A stretch of DNA of 64,000 bases from JAFNAG01 sp963739235 (lineage in GTDB: Bacteria; Acidobacteriota; UBA6911), in the NCBI GenBank assembly GCA_963739235.1, contig CAVTZY010000058.1:53696-117695 (forward strand). Direction: 5' to 3'. Each line of letters begins with the position of its first letter. Position 1 is the stretch's first letter. The position numbers were made by a program, and so were the translations under genes. The notes under the pieces were generated by a model. That model made no database searches. It was not told where the DNA came from and saw only the letters and a list, made by a program, of their open reading frames with translations. Positions 56,272-64,000 of this stretch are shown here, in pieces.

Positions 56272-58755
56272 TCAGCGAACCCACTGGATCCTATCATCGG
56301 CCGTATAAAATGTCAATTGACGCGCCGACGAACTGCCCTTGACGCTGTCCACAAGCACCGCAGGCTGTCCGGTTACGACAAATTTTCCTTCGGCAAGAAA
56401 ATATTCCCCCTCCTGGCCTTTGACTTCCCTTCCCGGCTGTGTTATCCGGAGGTCGCCCGTAGCCTTGGCCCGCTCGACTTTTCTCCCTTCGGAATCGAGG
56501 AAAACGTCCATTGCCTCTGCCCAGATTTTGGCATCAGCCGAGTCGAGCGAGACATTGTGCGTGTAGTGAATCGTGTTTTTGGCACGCACATACTGGAGTT
56601 GATCGCTGCGGATCAAAACCGGTCCGCTGACCTTTGCCTTATCGTCCTTTTTAGCTGGGTAGAGTTGGGTTTCTTTGGCCCGGTTTCCCTGACTGAGGTC
56701 GCCAAACTTCAATATGAGGTGCTTGACCTCTCCTTCGGCATCCACCCGTTCTCCTTTGCTCAGGACTAGCAGCGAATGAGCCTCTAACTGACTCATCGCC
56801 GACAGGAGGTGAACATGGCCGGTGTACTGCGCCTTGTCCTCATCTTTCCAGTAGAGCATTTCATCGGAAGTAATGACGGTGGGAGAGGATGTATCCGCAG
56901 TTCCGGTCATGAATCCTTGATCCTTGCCGGATGCAGACTTGAGAACGGAGCGGACATTCCGACGGATTGTCAGGACCTTACCCTTGCGATCATGCTCAAT
57001 CTCTTCTCCTGATGCGGAGTAGTCGGTCTCATTAACACTCGGATGATCGCGCAGCACGAGCTTTTCGGTAGCGGCGGAAAAATCGCAAGTTCCGGACGTG
57101 GCGATTCTCGTGCCGTCCTGATATACAAAACCGCCGGCCTGGGTGATTTCTTCAACCCCGCTGTCAGCCTCCCGGAATTGGGCGCGGATCGTCGTGCTCG
57201 AGGTTTGGAACTCCTCCGGCTGGCCTTTTGCCCCGGCCGCTTCGGAGCGATAGCGCACCTGCACATGTCCGTCACCGGTCAGCAGCCTGAGCCGATTGCT
57301 TCCTGGATAGAAACTGAAATCAGTCCGGTCACATTGCAGACGCCGCAACTCCGTCCCTGCCACTCCCGGTTTGGGAAGTGCCTCTAAGGTGACTCCACCC
57401 GATGCGTTCCCGAATTCCAGAGACTCGCCGGTTTGCGAATATCGCATCGACAGCGAAGATGCGGTCAGGGAACGGCCGGGTTCGGCCGCACCTTGTCCAG
57501 GAGATTTCCATTGGACGTTTTTCTCTGCCTGCACATCCCTGGGCACGCTGCGGCCTTCCAGGTTGGTAAACGAGATGCGAATATACTCAGCCTGGAGTTC
57601 ATCCATACCGGTAGCGCCGGCGCTGATTTTCATGTCGGCGTGTTCGCGCACCTCCATGCTCTCGAGGGCGTTGCCGCCTTGCAAAAAAACAGCTTCCAGC
57701 CATTCCCCTGCGACCTCGGTTTTTTGCGTTCCACGCCTGAACTCAAAGCGGACATCCTGTTGACTTTGAATCATCCGCGGCAGGCCCTTGACCGGATCCA
57801 ACGTCACTTGCAACTTCTTTGCCGACAGATCTTGATCACCCTCCGGAGATTTCAATGCGAATCCCGCCTGCCCTTCGGCATGGATGCTCTCGAGCGCCAG
57901 CGAACCAGAATCGATGGTGAAATCGAGGCGGTCCCCATGCAACGTGCGCACCTCATTGTGATCGGTGGATTCGTACACCGCATGACCGCGGCTGGAGAGG
58001 CTGGTCAGGCGTCTTTTGTCGGCCGTAAAGGTCGCATCGACACGGTCGCCGGACAATACTCCGGTTGAGGACAGGACGCGCGCATTCCCCAGCAATCGAA
58101 TAAGAAGCTCCTGTTCGGAATACAACCCCCGCTGTGCTGCAAGGTGATAATCTTCGACTCCCTGTGCCCCCTCCTGGCCTAGCACAAGACGATGAAGGAC
58201 GAATGAGAGATCGCTCTGCAGCTCCAGCAGCCTCCTCGCATTGTCGTACCGGACGCCTTTGCCGCTTCCTTCCGCATGGGGCGAAATCAGCCGCATGGGG
58301 CCGTCCGAGGATCCCTTCTGGTCATTTATGTTGTAGCGGAGCGATTCCATGCGCACTTCGACGTTTTTGCCTGGATGCAGACGAACATCTCCCGAAAAAA
58401 GTACTTCCTTGCGGGCCTGGTCATATTCGGCGGTTTCGCTCGTGATTTCGGTCCGCACGCTGCCATCGGGATTGAAATCGTTGGCGACAATTCCCTGAAG
58501 CAGCCTCTTTCCCTGCCGGGTATCCAAAAGTTTTTTAGCGCGCACCCTGAACTTTTGGATGCCGTTTTCGTAGGCGGAATATTCGGGACTTTCGACGCTA
58601 CGCAACAGATCCGGGCTGAGGATTTGCGCGGCAGGCTTGGCGATTTCGCCGCGGTTATGACGCGTCTGTAGATAGTTGGCCAGCACGGCGAGCGACACCA
58701 CGATGATCAGACCGATCAGGACGGCGCGCAGAATTCTGACCTGCAAGATCCGCAA
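56272..58755 (-). CDS. Large LptC-LptA-type periplasmic LPS transport protein
   Basis: 827 residues, far larger than LptC (about 190) or LptA (about 185). An N-terminal membrane anchor (VLIGLIIVVSLAVLANYLQT) and a first LptC-like domain are followed by several OstA/LptA-like beta segments. Examples are AEYDQARKEVLFSGDVRLHP, ITSDEMLYWKDEDKAQYTGH, VLIRSDQLQYVRAKNTIHYT and a final TFYTADDRIQWV. It may form the whole periplasmic bridge in a single chain. Located directly before lptB. Intact over its whole length. Confidence 0.82.
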   Translation of the reverse strand: MRILQVRILRAVLIGLIIVVSLAVLANYLQTRHNRGEIAKPAAQILSPDLLRSVESPEYSAYENGIQKFRVRAKKLLDTRQGKRLLQGIVANDFNPDGSVRTEITSETAEYDQARKEVLFSGDVRLHPGKNVEVRMESLRYNINDQKGSSDGPMRLISPHAEGSGKGVRYDNARRLLELQSDLSFVLHRLVLGQEGAQGVEDYHLAAQRGLYSEQELLIRLLGNARVLSSTGVLSGDRVDATFTADKRRLTSLSSRGHAVYESTDHNEVRTLHGDRLDFTIDSGSLALESIHAEGQAGFALKSPEGDQDLSAKKLQVTLDPVKGLPRMIQSQQDVRFEFRRGTQKTEVAGEWLEAVFLQGGNALESMEVREHADMKISAGATGMDELQAEYIRISFTNLEGRSVPRDVQAEKNVQWKSPGQGAAEPGRSLTASSLSMRYSQTGESLEFGNASGGVTLEALPKPGVAGTELRRLQCDRTDFSFYPGSNRLRLLTGDGHVQVRYRSEAAGAKGQPEEFQTSSTTIRAQFREADSGVEEITQAGGFVYQDGTRIATSGTCDFSAATEKLVLRDHPSVNETDYSASGEEIEHDRKGKVLTIRRNVRSVLKSASGKDQGFMTGTADTSSPTVITSDEMLYWKDEDKAQYTGHVHLLSAMSQLEAHSLLVLSKGERVDAEGEVKHLILKFGDLSQGNRAKETQLYPAKKDDKAKVSGPVLIRSDQLQYVRAKNTIHYTHNVSLDSADAKIWAEAMDVFLDSEGRKVERAKATGDLRITQPGREVKGQEGEYFLAEGKFVVTGQPAVLVDSVKGSSSARQLTFYTADDRIQWVR

Positions 58756-58859
58756 TTGAACTCCTGATAATTCGAGTTTCTGTCAGCAAAAAACGAGATG
58801 CCCGTGGAAAGTCTTGAAAAGGATTCACGGCGTGCCGGCCGATCAACTCTCGCAAGCCG

Positions 58860-59630
58860 TTATTTCGATATCTCCCGTGCATAGGCGCTGAGGGGTACGA
58901 TCTCCTTCGTGGCCACCTTCACGCTCCATATGTACTTGCGGGCCACGTTGTCCAAAGTCTGGACAAACGTCACCATCACATAATAAGAATCCTGGCCCAT
59001 CTCGGCCGCCGCCCAATCCTGGAATTTTAGAGCCGGGTCGCTCCCTTTGATCATGCCCGCAAGCGTCGTGTTCGCACTCATCAGCAGGTCGTACGCTTCC
59101 TGCTCGCTTTTTCCTTTTCGATATCGCGAATCGGAACTCGGGGCACCGGCCTGAGATTCGCCTGCGTTGGTTGCGCCGGCTGAAGGAACAGAAACGGGCG
59201 GGTTCACCAGCCACCCCTTCGGCGCCGGGGCTGTCCCCTCCTGGGCGCGCAGTTTGCCCTCTTCCCCTCCAATGATGATGCGATAGGGTGACCGCTGCTG
59301 CGTATCGATCCTAGGTAAGTAGGATGGGCGCTCTTGCGCTTGAGCGCGCTCATATTCTTTGGGGAAAGGCTCCTGATTTTCGCCGACGTTTAATTTGGCT
59401 GGAGCCTGAAGGAGCGGTTCTCCCATGACGGCGGCGCGCAAGGTCCGGACGCGCGTTCTGAGCTGCGACCTCAGAGATGGGAGTCCGACTACGGGAAGGC
59501 CCGCGACCAGCACAAAAATGAGAAGACCCAAATAGACGTTCTGGTGATAGAGCGAAGGCTTGGGCCGGCCCTCTTTAGCGTCGTGTGTGACCCACTGACT
59601 TCCTGTATTGGGACTGTTATTGACTTCCAC
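58860..59630 (-). CDS. Membrane-anchored protein of unknown function
   Basis: 256 residues with one hydrophobic span near residue 30 (YLGLLIFVLVAGLPVVGLPS), then a Pro/Ala/Gln-rich linker (about 85-165) and a C-terminal soluble domain (YDLLMSANTTLAGMIKGSDP, DSYYVMVTFVQTLDNVARKY, IWSVKVATKEIVPLSAYARE). The last part looks like a small structured domain. It lies between prfB and the LptC/A gene in the same direction. No family is recognised; possibly linked to envelope biogenesis by position only. Confidence 0.6.
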   Translation of the reverse strand: MEVNNSPNTGSQWVTHDAKEGRPKPSLYHQNVYLGLLIFVLVAGLPVVGLPSLRSQLRTRVRTLRAAVMGEPLLQAPAKLNVGENQEPFPKEYERAQAQERPSYLPRIDTQQRSPYRIIIGGEEGKLRAQEGTAPAPKGWLVNPPVSVPSAGATNAGESQAGAPSSDSRYRKGKSEQEAYDLLMSANTTLAGMIKGSDPALKFQDWAAAEMGQDSYYVMVTFVQTLDNVARKYIWSVKVATKEIVPLSAYAREISK

Positions 59631-59647
59631 GATTTCTCCTGCCCCTC

Positions 59648-60773
59648 TCAGACCACCTTGGGATTTCCGTCACGCTTTCGGGCTCTCTCCCGGAAGACCA
59701 GAAACTGGTAAATAAATTCACCGATTTCACCGTCCAGGACGCGATCGGTATTCGAAGTTTCGTATTTGGTGCGATGGTCTTTCACCAGGCGGTAGGGATG
59801 AAGCACATAGGATCGAATCTGACTGCCCCAGGCAATGTCCAGCTTGGCGTCTTCGACTGCCTGCAGCTCTTTCCGCTTTTTTTCCAGCTCCAAGTCGTAG
59901 AGCCGGGCGCGCAGGATTTTGCGCGCCATGTCACGATTACGAATCTGCGATCTCTCGTTTTGGCACGAGACTACAATGCCCGTGGGAATGTGCGTGATGC
60001 GGACGGCGGAATCGGTGACATTCACATGCTGGCCGCCAGCGCCGGATGACCTGTAGGTATCGATGCGGAGATCCTTCTCCTCGATCTGGACATCGATCTT
60101 GTCGTCGATCTCAGGGTATACAAAGATGGATGCAAAACTCGTATGCCTTCGTGCCGCAGCATCGAAAGGCGAAATCCGCACCAGCCGGTGCACACCGATC
60201 TCCGCACTCAGGTTGCCGAAGGCGTAATCGCCCTTCACCAGGAAAGTGACGGATTTGATGCCCGCTTCTTCGCCCTGCTGGTAATCCAGAATCTCCGTGG
60301 CGTAGCCGGATCGTTCGGCCCAGCGCAGGTACATGCGCAGAAGCATCTCGGCCCAGTCCTGCGATTCGGTACCCCCGGCACCGGGATGAATGCTGACAAT
60401 TGCATTGATGTCATCGTGTTCACCGGGAAGCAGAGTGCGGATCTCTGTTTGCTGAATCTCCTTTTCCAGACGCTCCACTTCGGCTTTCAGCTCCGCGAGC
60501 ACATCCTCTCCCTCGGTGGCAAGATCCAAAAGAGCTCCCAGGTCGGCCATGTCCCTTGCCAGTTTTGCGTCGATTTCAACGGCGCGCTCGAGCTTGCGCC
60601 TGGTCTGCAAGATCGTCTGAACTTCCTCCTGCCGGTTCCAAAAATCGGGCTGCGCTACCTTTTTTTCGATTTCCTGAATCTCAGCTTGTTTGTGTTCTGC
60701 ATCAAAGATAGCCTCGAACTTGCCCGACCTTCTGTGCCAATTCGTTCAATTTTTCGCGCAATTCTTCCAGCAT
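59648..60773 (-). CDS. prfB: Peptide chain release factor 2 (programmed +1 frameshift)
   Basis: Recognises UGA and UAA stop codons. The ATG at 60773, with GGAGG upstream, starts MLEELREKLNELAQKVGQVR, GYL, and meets TGA at 60702-60704. A +1 shift at CTT-TGA continues DAEHKQAEIQEIEKKVAQPD in the main frame. The GAGG just upstream can act as the stimulatory Shine-Dalgarno, and RGYL-D is the same junction as in Escherichia coli. Later motifs: the peptidyl-tRNA-hydrolysis GGQ in SSGAGGQHVN and the SPF stop-reading motif at RISPFDAAA. Product about 374 residues. A recoding site, not an error. Confidence 0.95.
60702..60717 (-). promoter_or_regulatory. prfB frameshift (recoding) element
   Basis: Minus-sense GAGGCTATCTTTGATG: an internal Shine-Dalgarno-like GAGG, then TAT CTT TGA. 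The base after TGA is T, where E. coli has C. Autoregulates RF2: low RF2 favours the shift. Confidence 0.85.
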
Positions 60774-60791
60774 TCCTGCCTCCAAAATCGA

Positions 60792-62369
60792 TCAGTGAAT
60801 CGGGATTCCCGAACTCCTGGCTCCCCGCAGGAGGGCCCGGAGCAATGCAAGAAAACAGATGATAGCACATAAGATAGGCAAAGCATCGCCATGCCGGACA
60901 TAGATCGTCACATGCGAGAGAAATGAGAAACGGCCCACCGCCACATCTTCACGATAAAGACCTGTTTGCACTTCAACTCTGCCGCTGGGGGCGACAATGG
61001 CTGAAATCCCCGAATTGGCAGCCCGCAACAGGTAACGCCTGCACTCTATCGCGCGCCAGCGCGCCATGGCCAAGTGTTGATAGGGCGCTGCCGTATCGCC
61101 ATACCAGCCGTCGTTGGTCAAGTTAATAATGAGCTGGCTGCCGCGATGAATGAAATCGCGCGCCAGGTCCGGAAAAACCGCCTCAAAACAGATCAGAACA
61201 TTCAGCGGATGCCCGCCGAGCAAAACCGTATTCCGTTCCGTCCCGGGATAAAAACTGCCAATATCCTTGGAGATGGTCTCGCTGAAAAAAAACAGTTTCT
61301 GCCAGGGGATATACTCGCCGAACGGCACGAGATGGTTTTTGTCGTATCTGCCCACCTCGGTGCCATCCTGGTCTAGAAAGAACGCACTGTTGAAGTATCT
61401 CAAGGTCCCGTCGACATCACGGAAATAGATGTTGTTGAAGACCATCCCCATAGGAAATCGCCGGGCAAGCCCGTTCATAGTTTCTCGATAACTTTGATCA
61501 TACTGATAGTAGAGTGGTGACGGAGACTCGGGCAGAACCAGCAGGTCGATGTGTGCCGAACGCAGGGATTCCACCATTTTGACATACCCCTGCTGGTATT
61601 TCGATCTCAGGGCCGACTCCGGCACGTCAACCGAGAGATTGCCTTGCAGCAATGCGGTGTTGTATTGGGGCTTGATCTGGTCCCAGCGCCGCAGAGCAAT
61701 CGTGCCGTAGACGAGACAGAGAGCCACCGAAGCCACACCCGCAAGGACGGGAGTAAATCTCTGCCTGCGGTGCCAGCGGCCCAGGATGATCCATGCCAAA
61801 GCCGTGTTCACCCAGACGATCAGTAACGAAATCCCATACACTCCGACGATGTCGGCGACCTGGATAAGATTCAAATAATCAGTCTGTGAATATCCGAACA
61901 AGAGCCAGGGAAAGCCGCCGAACGGAACCAGGCTACGGACAGATTCCAAGGTAACCCAGGCAGAGGGAAACACGAGCAGGTAACTGGGACCGCAACGGTT
62001 CATAGAGTAACGCGTCAGCGCGCATGCCGCTGCCGGAAAACAACCGAGCACGGTCACCAGAAGGAGATAGAGCGCCCATGCGACAGGGGCAGGCATTCCC
62101 CCGTACACGGTCAAGACTCTGGGAATCCAAATGAGAAGTCCGAAGAATAGCAATAATCCGGTGATCATTCCGCCGAGAAAGGCGTAGTGGGATTTTTTTT
62201 GCCGGGCGACAAACAAAAGCAGCGGCACCAGGGCCACCCACGCAAGGTAGCCTTGATTCATACGGGGAAATGATGTCCAGGCCAATATGCCGGAGAGCGC
62301 GGGCAGAGCCAAAAGTAGCAGCGGTTTATGACGAACTCTGGTTGCTTCCGGCCGTGGTTCACCTTCCAC
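60792..62369 (-). CDS. lnt: Apolipoprotein N-acyltransferase
   Basis: Adds the third acyl chain to lipoproteins in the inner membrane. About 525 residues with an N-terminal multi-span part and a C-terminal nitrilase domain: catalytic Glu in LVLPESPSPLYY, Lys in YDKNHLVPFGEYIPW, Cys in LICFEAVFPDLAR, then LTNDGWYGDTAAPYQHLAMA. I chose GTG at 62369 (20 bp after the SPOR gene stop), as the longer open frame overlaps that gene. Supplies lipoprotein maturation needed by lipoproteins such as LptE. Confidence 0.9.
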   Translation of the reverse strand: MEGEPRPEATRVRHKPLLLLALPALSGILAWTSFPRMNQGYLAWVALVPLLLFVARQKKSHYAFLGGMITGLLLFFGLLIWIPRVLTVYGGMPAPVAWALYLLLVTVLGCFPAAACALTRYSMNRCGPSYLLVFPSAWVTLESVRSLVPFGGFPWLLFGYSQTDYLNLIQVADIVGVYGISLLIVWVNTALAWIILGRWHRRQRFTPVLAGVASVALCLVYGTIALRRWDQIKPQYNTALLQGNLSVDVPESALRSKYQQGYVKMVESLRSAHIDLLVLPESPSPLYYQYDQSYRETMNGLARRFPMGMVFNNIYFRDVDGTLRYFNSAFFLDQDGTEVGRYDKNHLVPFGEYIPWQKLFFFSETISKDIGSFYPGTERNTVLLGGHPLNVLICFEAVFPDLARDFIHRGSQLIINLTNDGWYGDTAAPYQHLAMARWRAIECRRYLLRAANSGISAIVAPSGRVEVQTGLYREDVAVGRFSFLSHVTIYVRHGDALPILCAIICFLALLRALLRGARSSGIPIH

Positions 62370-62389
62370 GCTGATTCCCGTCCGAAGCC

Positions 62390-63055
62390 TCAATTCGTCT
62401 TGATGAAGCAGCTGAATCCTGCCTTCGCCAACTTGCGCTGCATAGCCACGGCATCGGCGCGCGCCACAAATATGCCGACCTTTACCAGGTAGAGTTGATT
62501 GGGCGCCTTGGGAGGTTCGATCACGCACTCAAATCCCTTGGCCTTTACGGATGAGACCTTGGCTTCCGCCTCATTGAGTTGTCGGAAAGCCCCAACCTGC
62601 ACACTGTAGGTTACCTTGGCAGCAGGAACACGCACCTCAGGGGCGGGAGGATTGTTACCCTTGGTTGGAGTCACCGTGGCAGGGCTGGTTTGGGCGCCCG
62701 GGGTCGGCGGCACAGTTTCGGTTTTGGGCGCTGCTTTTCCGGTCTCAGTAGCGCCCCGCTGAACGCTATTGTACCAGTCCAGCTGACCGCGCACCGTTTG
62801 ATCCTTGGCCGGTGCGGCCTCGGTGCCCTTGCCTGGAATCTTCGCAGCTGTGCCGGAGGGGATCTCAATCGGTGCCTGAGCGAGGGAACCAGGGGCGATA
62901 GCCTCGACTTTAGCCTGGATTGCTTGCCGCTTCCCCTCCATAAATCCGATGATAAAGCACGCTCCGCAGAGTGCGACCAGGAGCACAAATCCAAGTATGA
63001 GCTTTCGGTTGTCCAGAACGAGTTCCGTGCCGAGTTCAGCGCTTCGTTGCTCCAT
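62390..63055 (-). CDS. SPOR-domain membrane protein
   Basis: 221 residues: cytoplasmic N-terminus, one membrane span (LILGFVLLVALCGACFIIGF), a Pro/Thr-rich linker (about 60-150) and a C-terminal SPOR domain (VTYSVQVGAFRQLNEAEAKV, YLVKVGIF, then MQRKLAKAGFSCFI). SPOR domains bind denuded septal peptidoglycan, so a role at the division site is plausible. Lies between the slipin and lnt genes in one transcript. Intact. Confidence 0.8.
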   Translation of the reverse strand: MEQRSAELGTELVLDNRKLILGFVLLVALCGACFIIGFMEGKRQAIQAKVEAIAPGSLAQAPIEIPSGTAAKIPGKGTEAAPAKDQTVRGQLDWYNSVQRGATETGKAAPKTETVPPTPGAQTSPATVTPTKGNNPPAPEVRVPAAKVTYSVQVGAFRQLNEAEAKVSSVKAKGFECVIEPPKAPNQLYLVKVGIFVARADAVAMQRKLAKAGFSCFIKTN

Positions 63056-63074
63056 TTTATTGCCTATTTATGGC

Positions 63075-63830
63075 CTACGAATTTTTCTTTAACCAACATT
63101 GGATAATATCAATCGGGACCGGAAAAACAATGGTGGTATTTTTCTCATTTCCGATATCCGCCAGGGTCTGCAGATAGCGGAGCTGGAGCGCGACGGGTTC
63201 CTGGGCAATTACATCCGCCGCTTCGCGAAGCTTGGCAGCAGCCTGGAATTCACCTTCGGCGTGAATGACCTTGGCGCGCTTGTCACGCTCAGCCTCGGCC
63301 TGGCGCGCGATCGCCCGCTGCATTTCCTGGGGCAGGTCGACCTGCTTGACCTCAACCAGGCTCACCTTGATGCCCCAGGAGTCGGTGTGCTGATCCAGGA
63401 TCTCCTGAAGCTTGACATTCAGTTTCTCCCGCTTGCTGAGGAGATCATCAAGATCCACTTCGCCCAATACCGACCGCAAGGTTGTCTGCGCCAGCTGTGA
63501 GGTCGCGTAGACATAATTTTCCACTTCCACGATCGCCCGCGGAGCATTCATCACGCGGAAATAGACAATCGCGTTGACCTTGACCGAGACGTTGTCGCGG
63601 GTGATCACATCCTGCGGAGGAACCTCGAGCGTCACCGTGCGCAGGCTGACGCGAACCATCTTGTAGACAGGCCAGAAAATGAAAACCACGCCCGGCCCCA
63701 GGGCATCCTTCGCCAGGCGGCCGAGCCGAAAAACCACCGCTCGTTCATACTCTTTCAAAATGTTGATCGTGCTGAGCAGATAGAGTATGACGATTGCAAT
63801 CCCCCAGAGCACTACCGCTACAGGTTCCAT
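63075..63830 (-). CDS. Slipin/stomatin-like SPFH protein
   Basis: 251 residues with an N-terminal membrane span (VLWGIAIVILYLLSTINI) and an SPFH domain: YERAVVFRLGRLAKDALGPG, VPPQDVITRDNVSVKVNAIV, YVYATSQLAQTTLRSVLGEV and the helical AIARQAEAERDKRAKVIHAE. These proteins form membrane microdomain assemblies. The next gene upstream is nfeD, its regular partner. Intact. Confidence 0.9.
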   Translation of the reverse strand: MEPVAVVLWGIAIVILYLLSTINILKEYERAVVFRLGRLAKDALGPGVVFIFWPVYKMVRVSLRTVTLEVPPQDVITRDNVSVKVNAIVYFRVMNAPRAIVEVENYVYATSQLAQTTLRSVLGEVDLDDLLSKREKLNVKLQEILDQHTDSWGIKVSLVEVKQVDLPQEMQRAIARQAEAERDKRAKVIHAEGEFQAAAKLREAADVIAQEPVALQLRYLQTLADIGNEKNTTIVFPVPIDIIQCWLKKNS

Positions 63831-63842
63831 GAGTTCTCCTCG

Positions 63843-64000
63843 TTATGAACCGCCAAGCGGCCCAGCCTGCTGCCGGACCTCCTCGACCTTAAGATGTAGA
63901 TTATCGATTCCAATGACGCGCACCTTCGCGCCGGCAGAGATCGGCGTGGAGGAATGGGCCTGAAGCAGCACGTAACTGAACGAGTAGACGTACATAGACA
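63843..64000 (-). CDS. NfeD-type protein, C-terminal end only (5' part beyond window)
   Basis: Only the last 50 or so residues are in view: AHSSTPISAGAKVRVIGIDN, LHLKVEE and a short tail. The TPISAG-x-KVRV-x-G pattern matches the OB-fold at the end of NfeD proteins, which act with slipin/SPFH partners. The residues before AHS do not match well, possibly another frameshift. Position beside the slipin gene supports the call. Confidence 0.65.
   Translation of the reverse strand, partial: SMYVYSFSYVLLQAHSSTPISAGAKVRVIGIDNLHLKVEEVRQQAGPLGGS

Noticed and set aside
60702..60704. prfB TGA as another sequencing frameshift
   Set aside because: The site is the conserved RF2 recoding element with CTT-TGA and upstream GAGG.

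Overview
The window is a stretch of chromosome from a diderm (LPS-bearing) bacterium. I infer Acidobacteriota. The outer-membrane and LPS genes (lptE, lptB, an LptC/LptA-type protein, kdsA, kdsD, lnt) show a diderm cell. The rpoN-hpf-hprK-rapZ-EIIA-HPr-PtsI block and several lineage-type hypothetical proteins fit Acidobacteriota, but no rRNA or long marker is present, so the phylum call is inference.

Layout. 1-7.6 kb: housekeeping genes, mostly minus strand (recO partial, psd-pssA, a DUF465-type protein, phoH-ddl, rpsT, holA-lptE, dcd). 7.7-14.4 kb: a HU-type protein, a site-2 protease, tRNA-Ala(CGC), tRNA-Val(CAC) and several exported or unknown proteins. 14.4-26.9 kb: a 12.4-kb segment bounded by a 45-bp partial copy of the tRNA-Gly(CCC) 3' half on the left and the intact tRNA-Gly gene on the right, with a broken tyrosine integrase beside the intact tRNA. 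This has the form of an integrated genomic island. It carries a GAF histidine kinase, an NtrC-type regulator and a redox operon (NuoE-like, zinc-ribbon, a thioredoxin-like/NuoF/GltD-like fusion, a 2Fe-2S/4Fe-4S protein and a GltB-type FMN protein) preceded by a near-consensus sigma-54 promoter. 27-30.5 kb: pyrG-kdsA-kdsD. 30.6-34.3 kb: a tight four-gene operon of two ATP-grasp ligases, a GNAT acetyltransferase and a lysine 2,3-aminomutase behind a near-consensus sigma-70 promoter, a candidate undescribed beta-lysine pathway. 34.8-37 kb: two membrane proteins and a cation-efflux transporter. 37-46.3 kb: yicC-gmk-rpoZ-coaBC-era-udg-priA and an MsbA-type exporter. 46.4-48.6 kb: a large FecR-domain protein with a strong hairpin terminator. 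48.9-64 kb: a long minus-strand series nfeD-slipin-SPOR-lnt-prfB-lptCA-lptB-rpoN-hpf-hprK-rapZ-EIIA-HPr-PtsI joining envelope biogenesis to a regulatory PTS without sugar permeases in view.

Sequence quality. Many universally conserved genes (ddl, phoH, kdsA, pyrG, ptsI, ptsH, rapZ, the M50 protease and most island redox genes) are broken by one or more single-base frameshifts, often compensating within a few dozen codons. Because essential genes are hit, I read these mainly as indel errors in the sequence, not as real decay. The prfB frameshift is different: it sits at the CTT-TGA recoding site expected for release factor 2. I give gene spans as reconstructed across the breaks and mark them.
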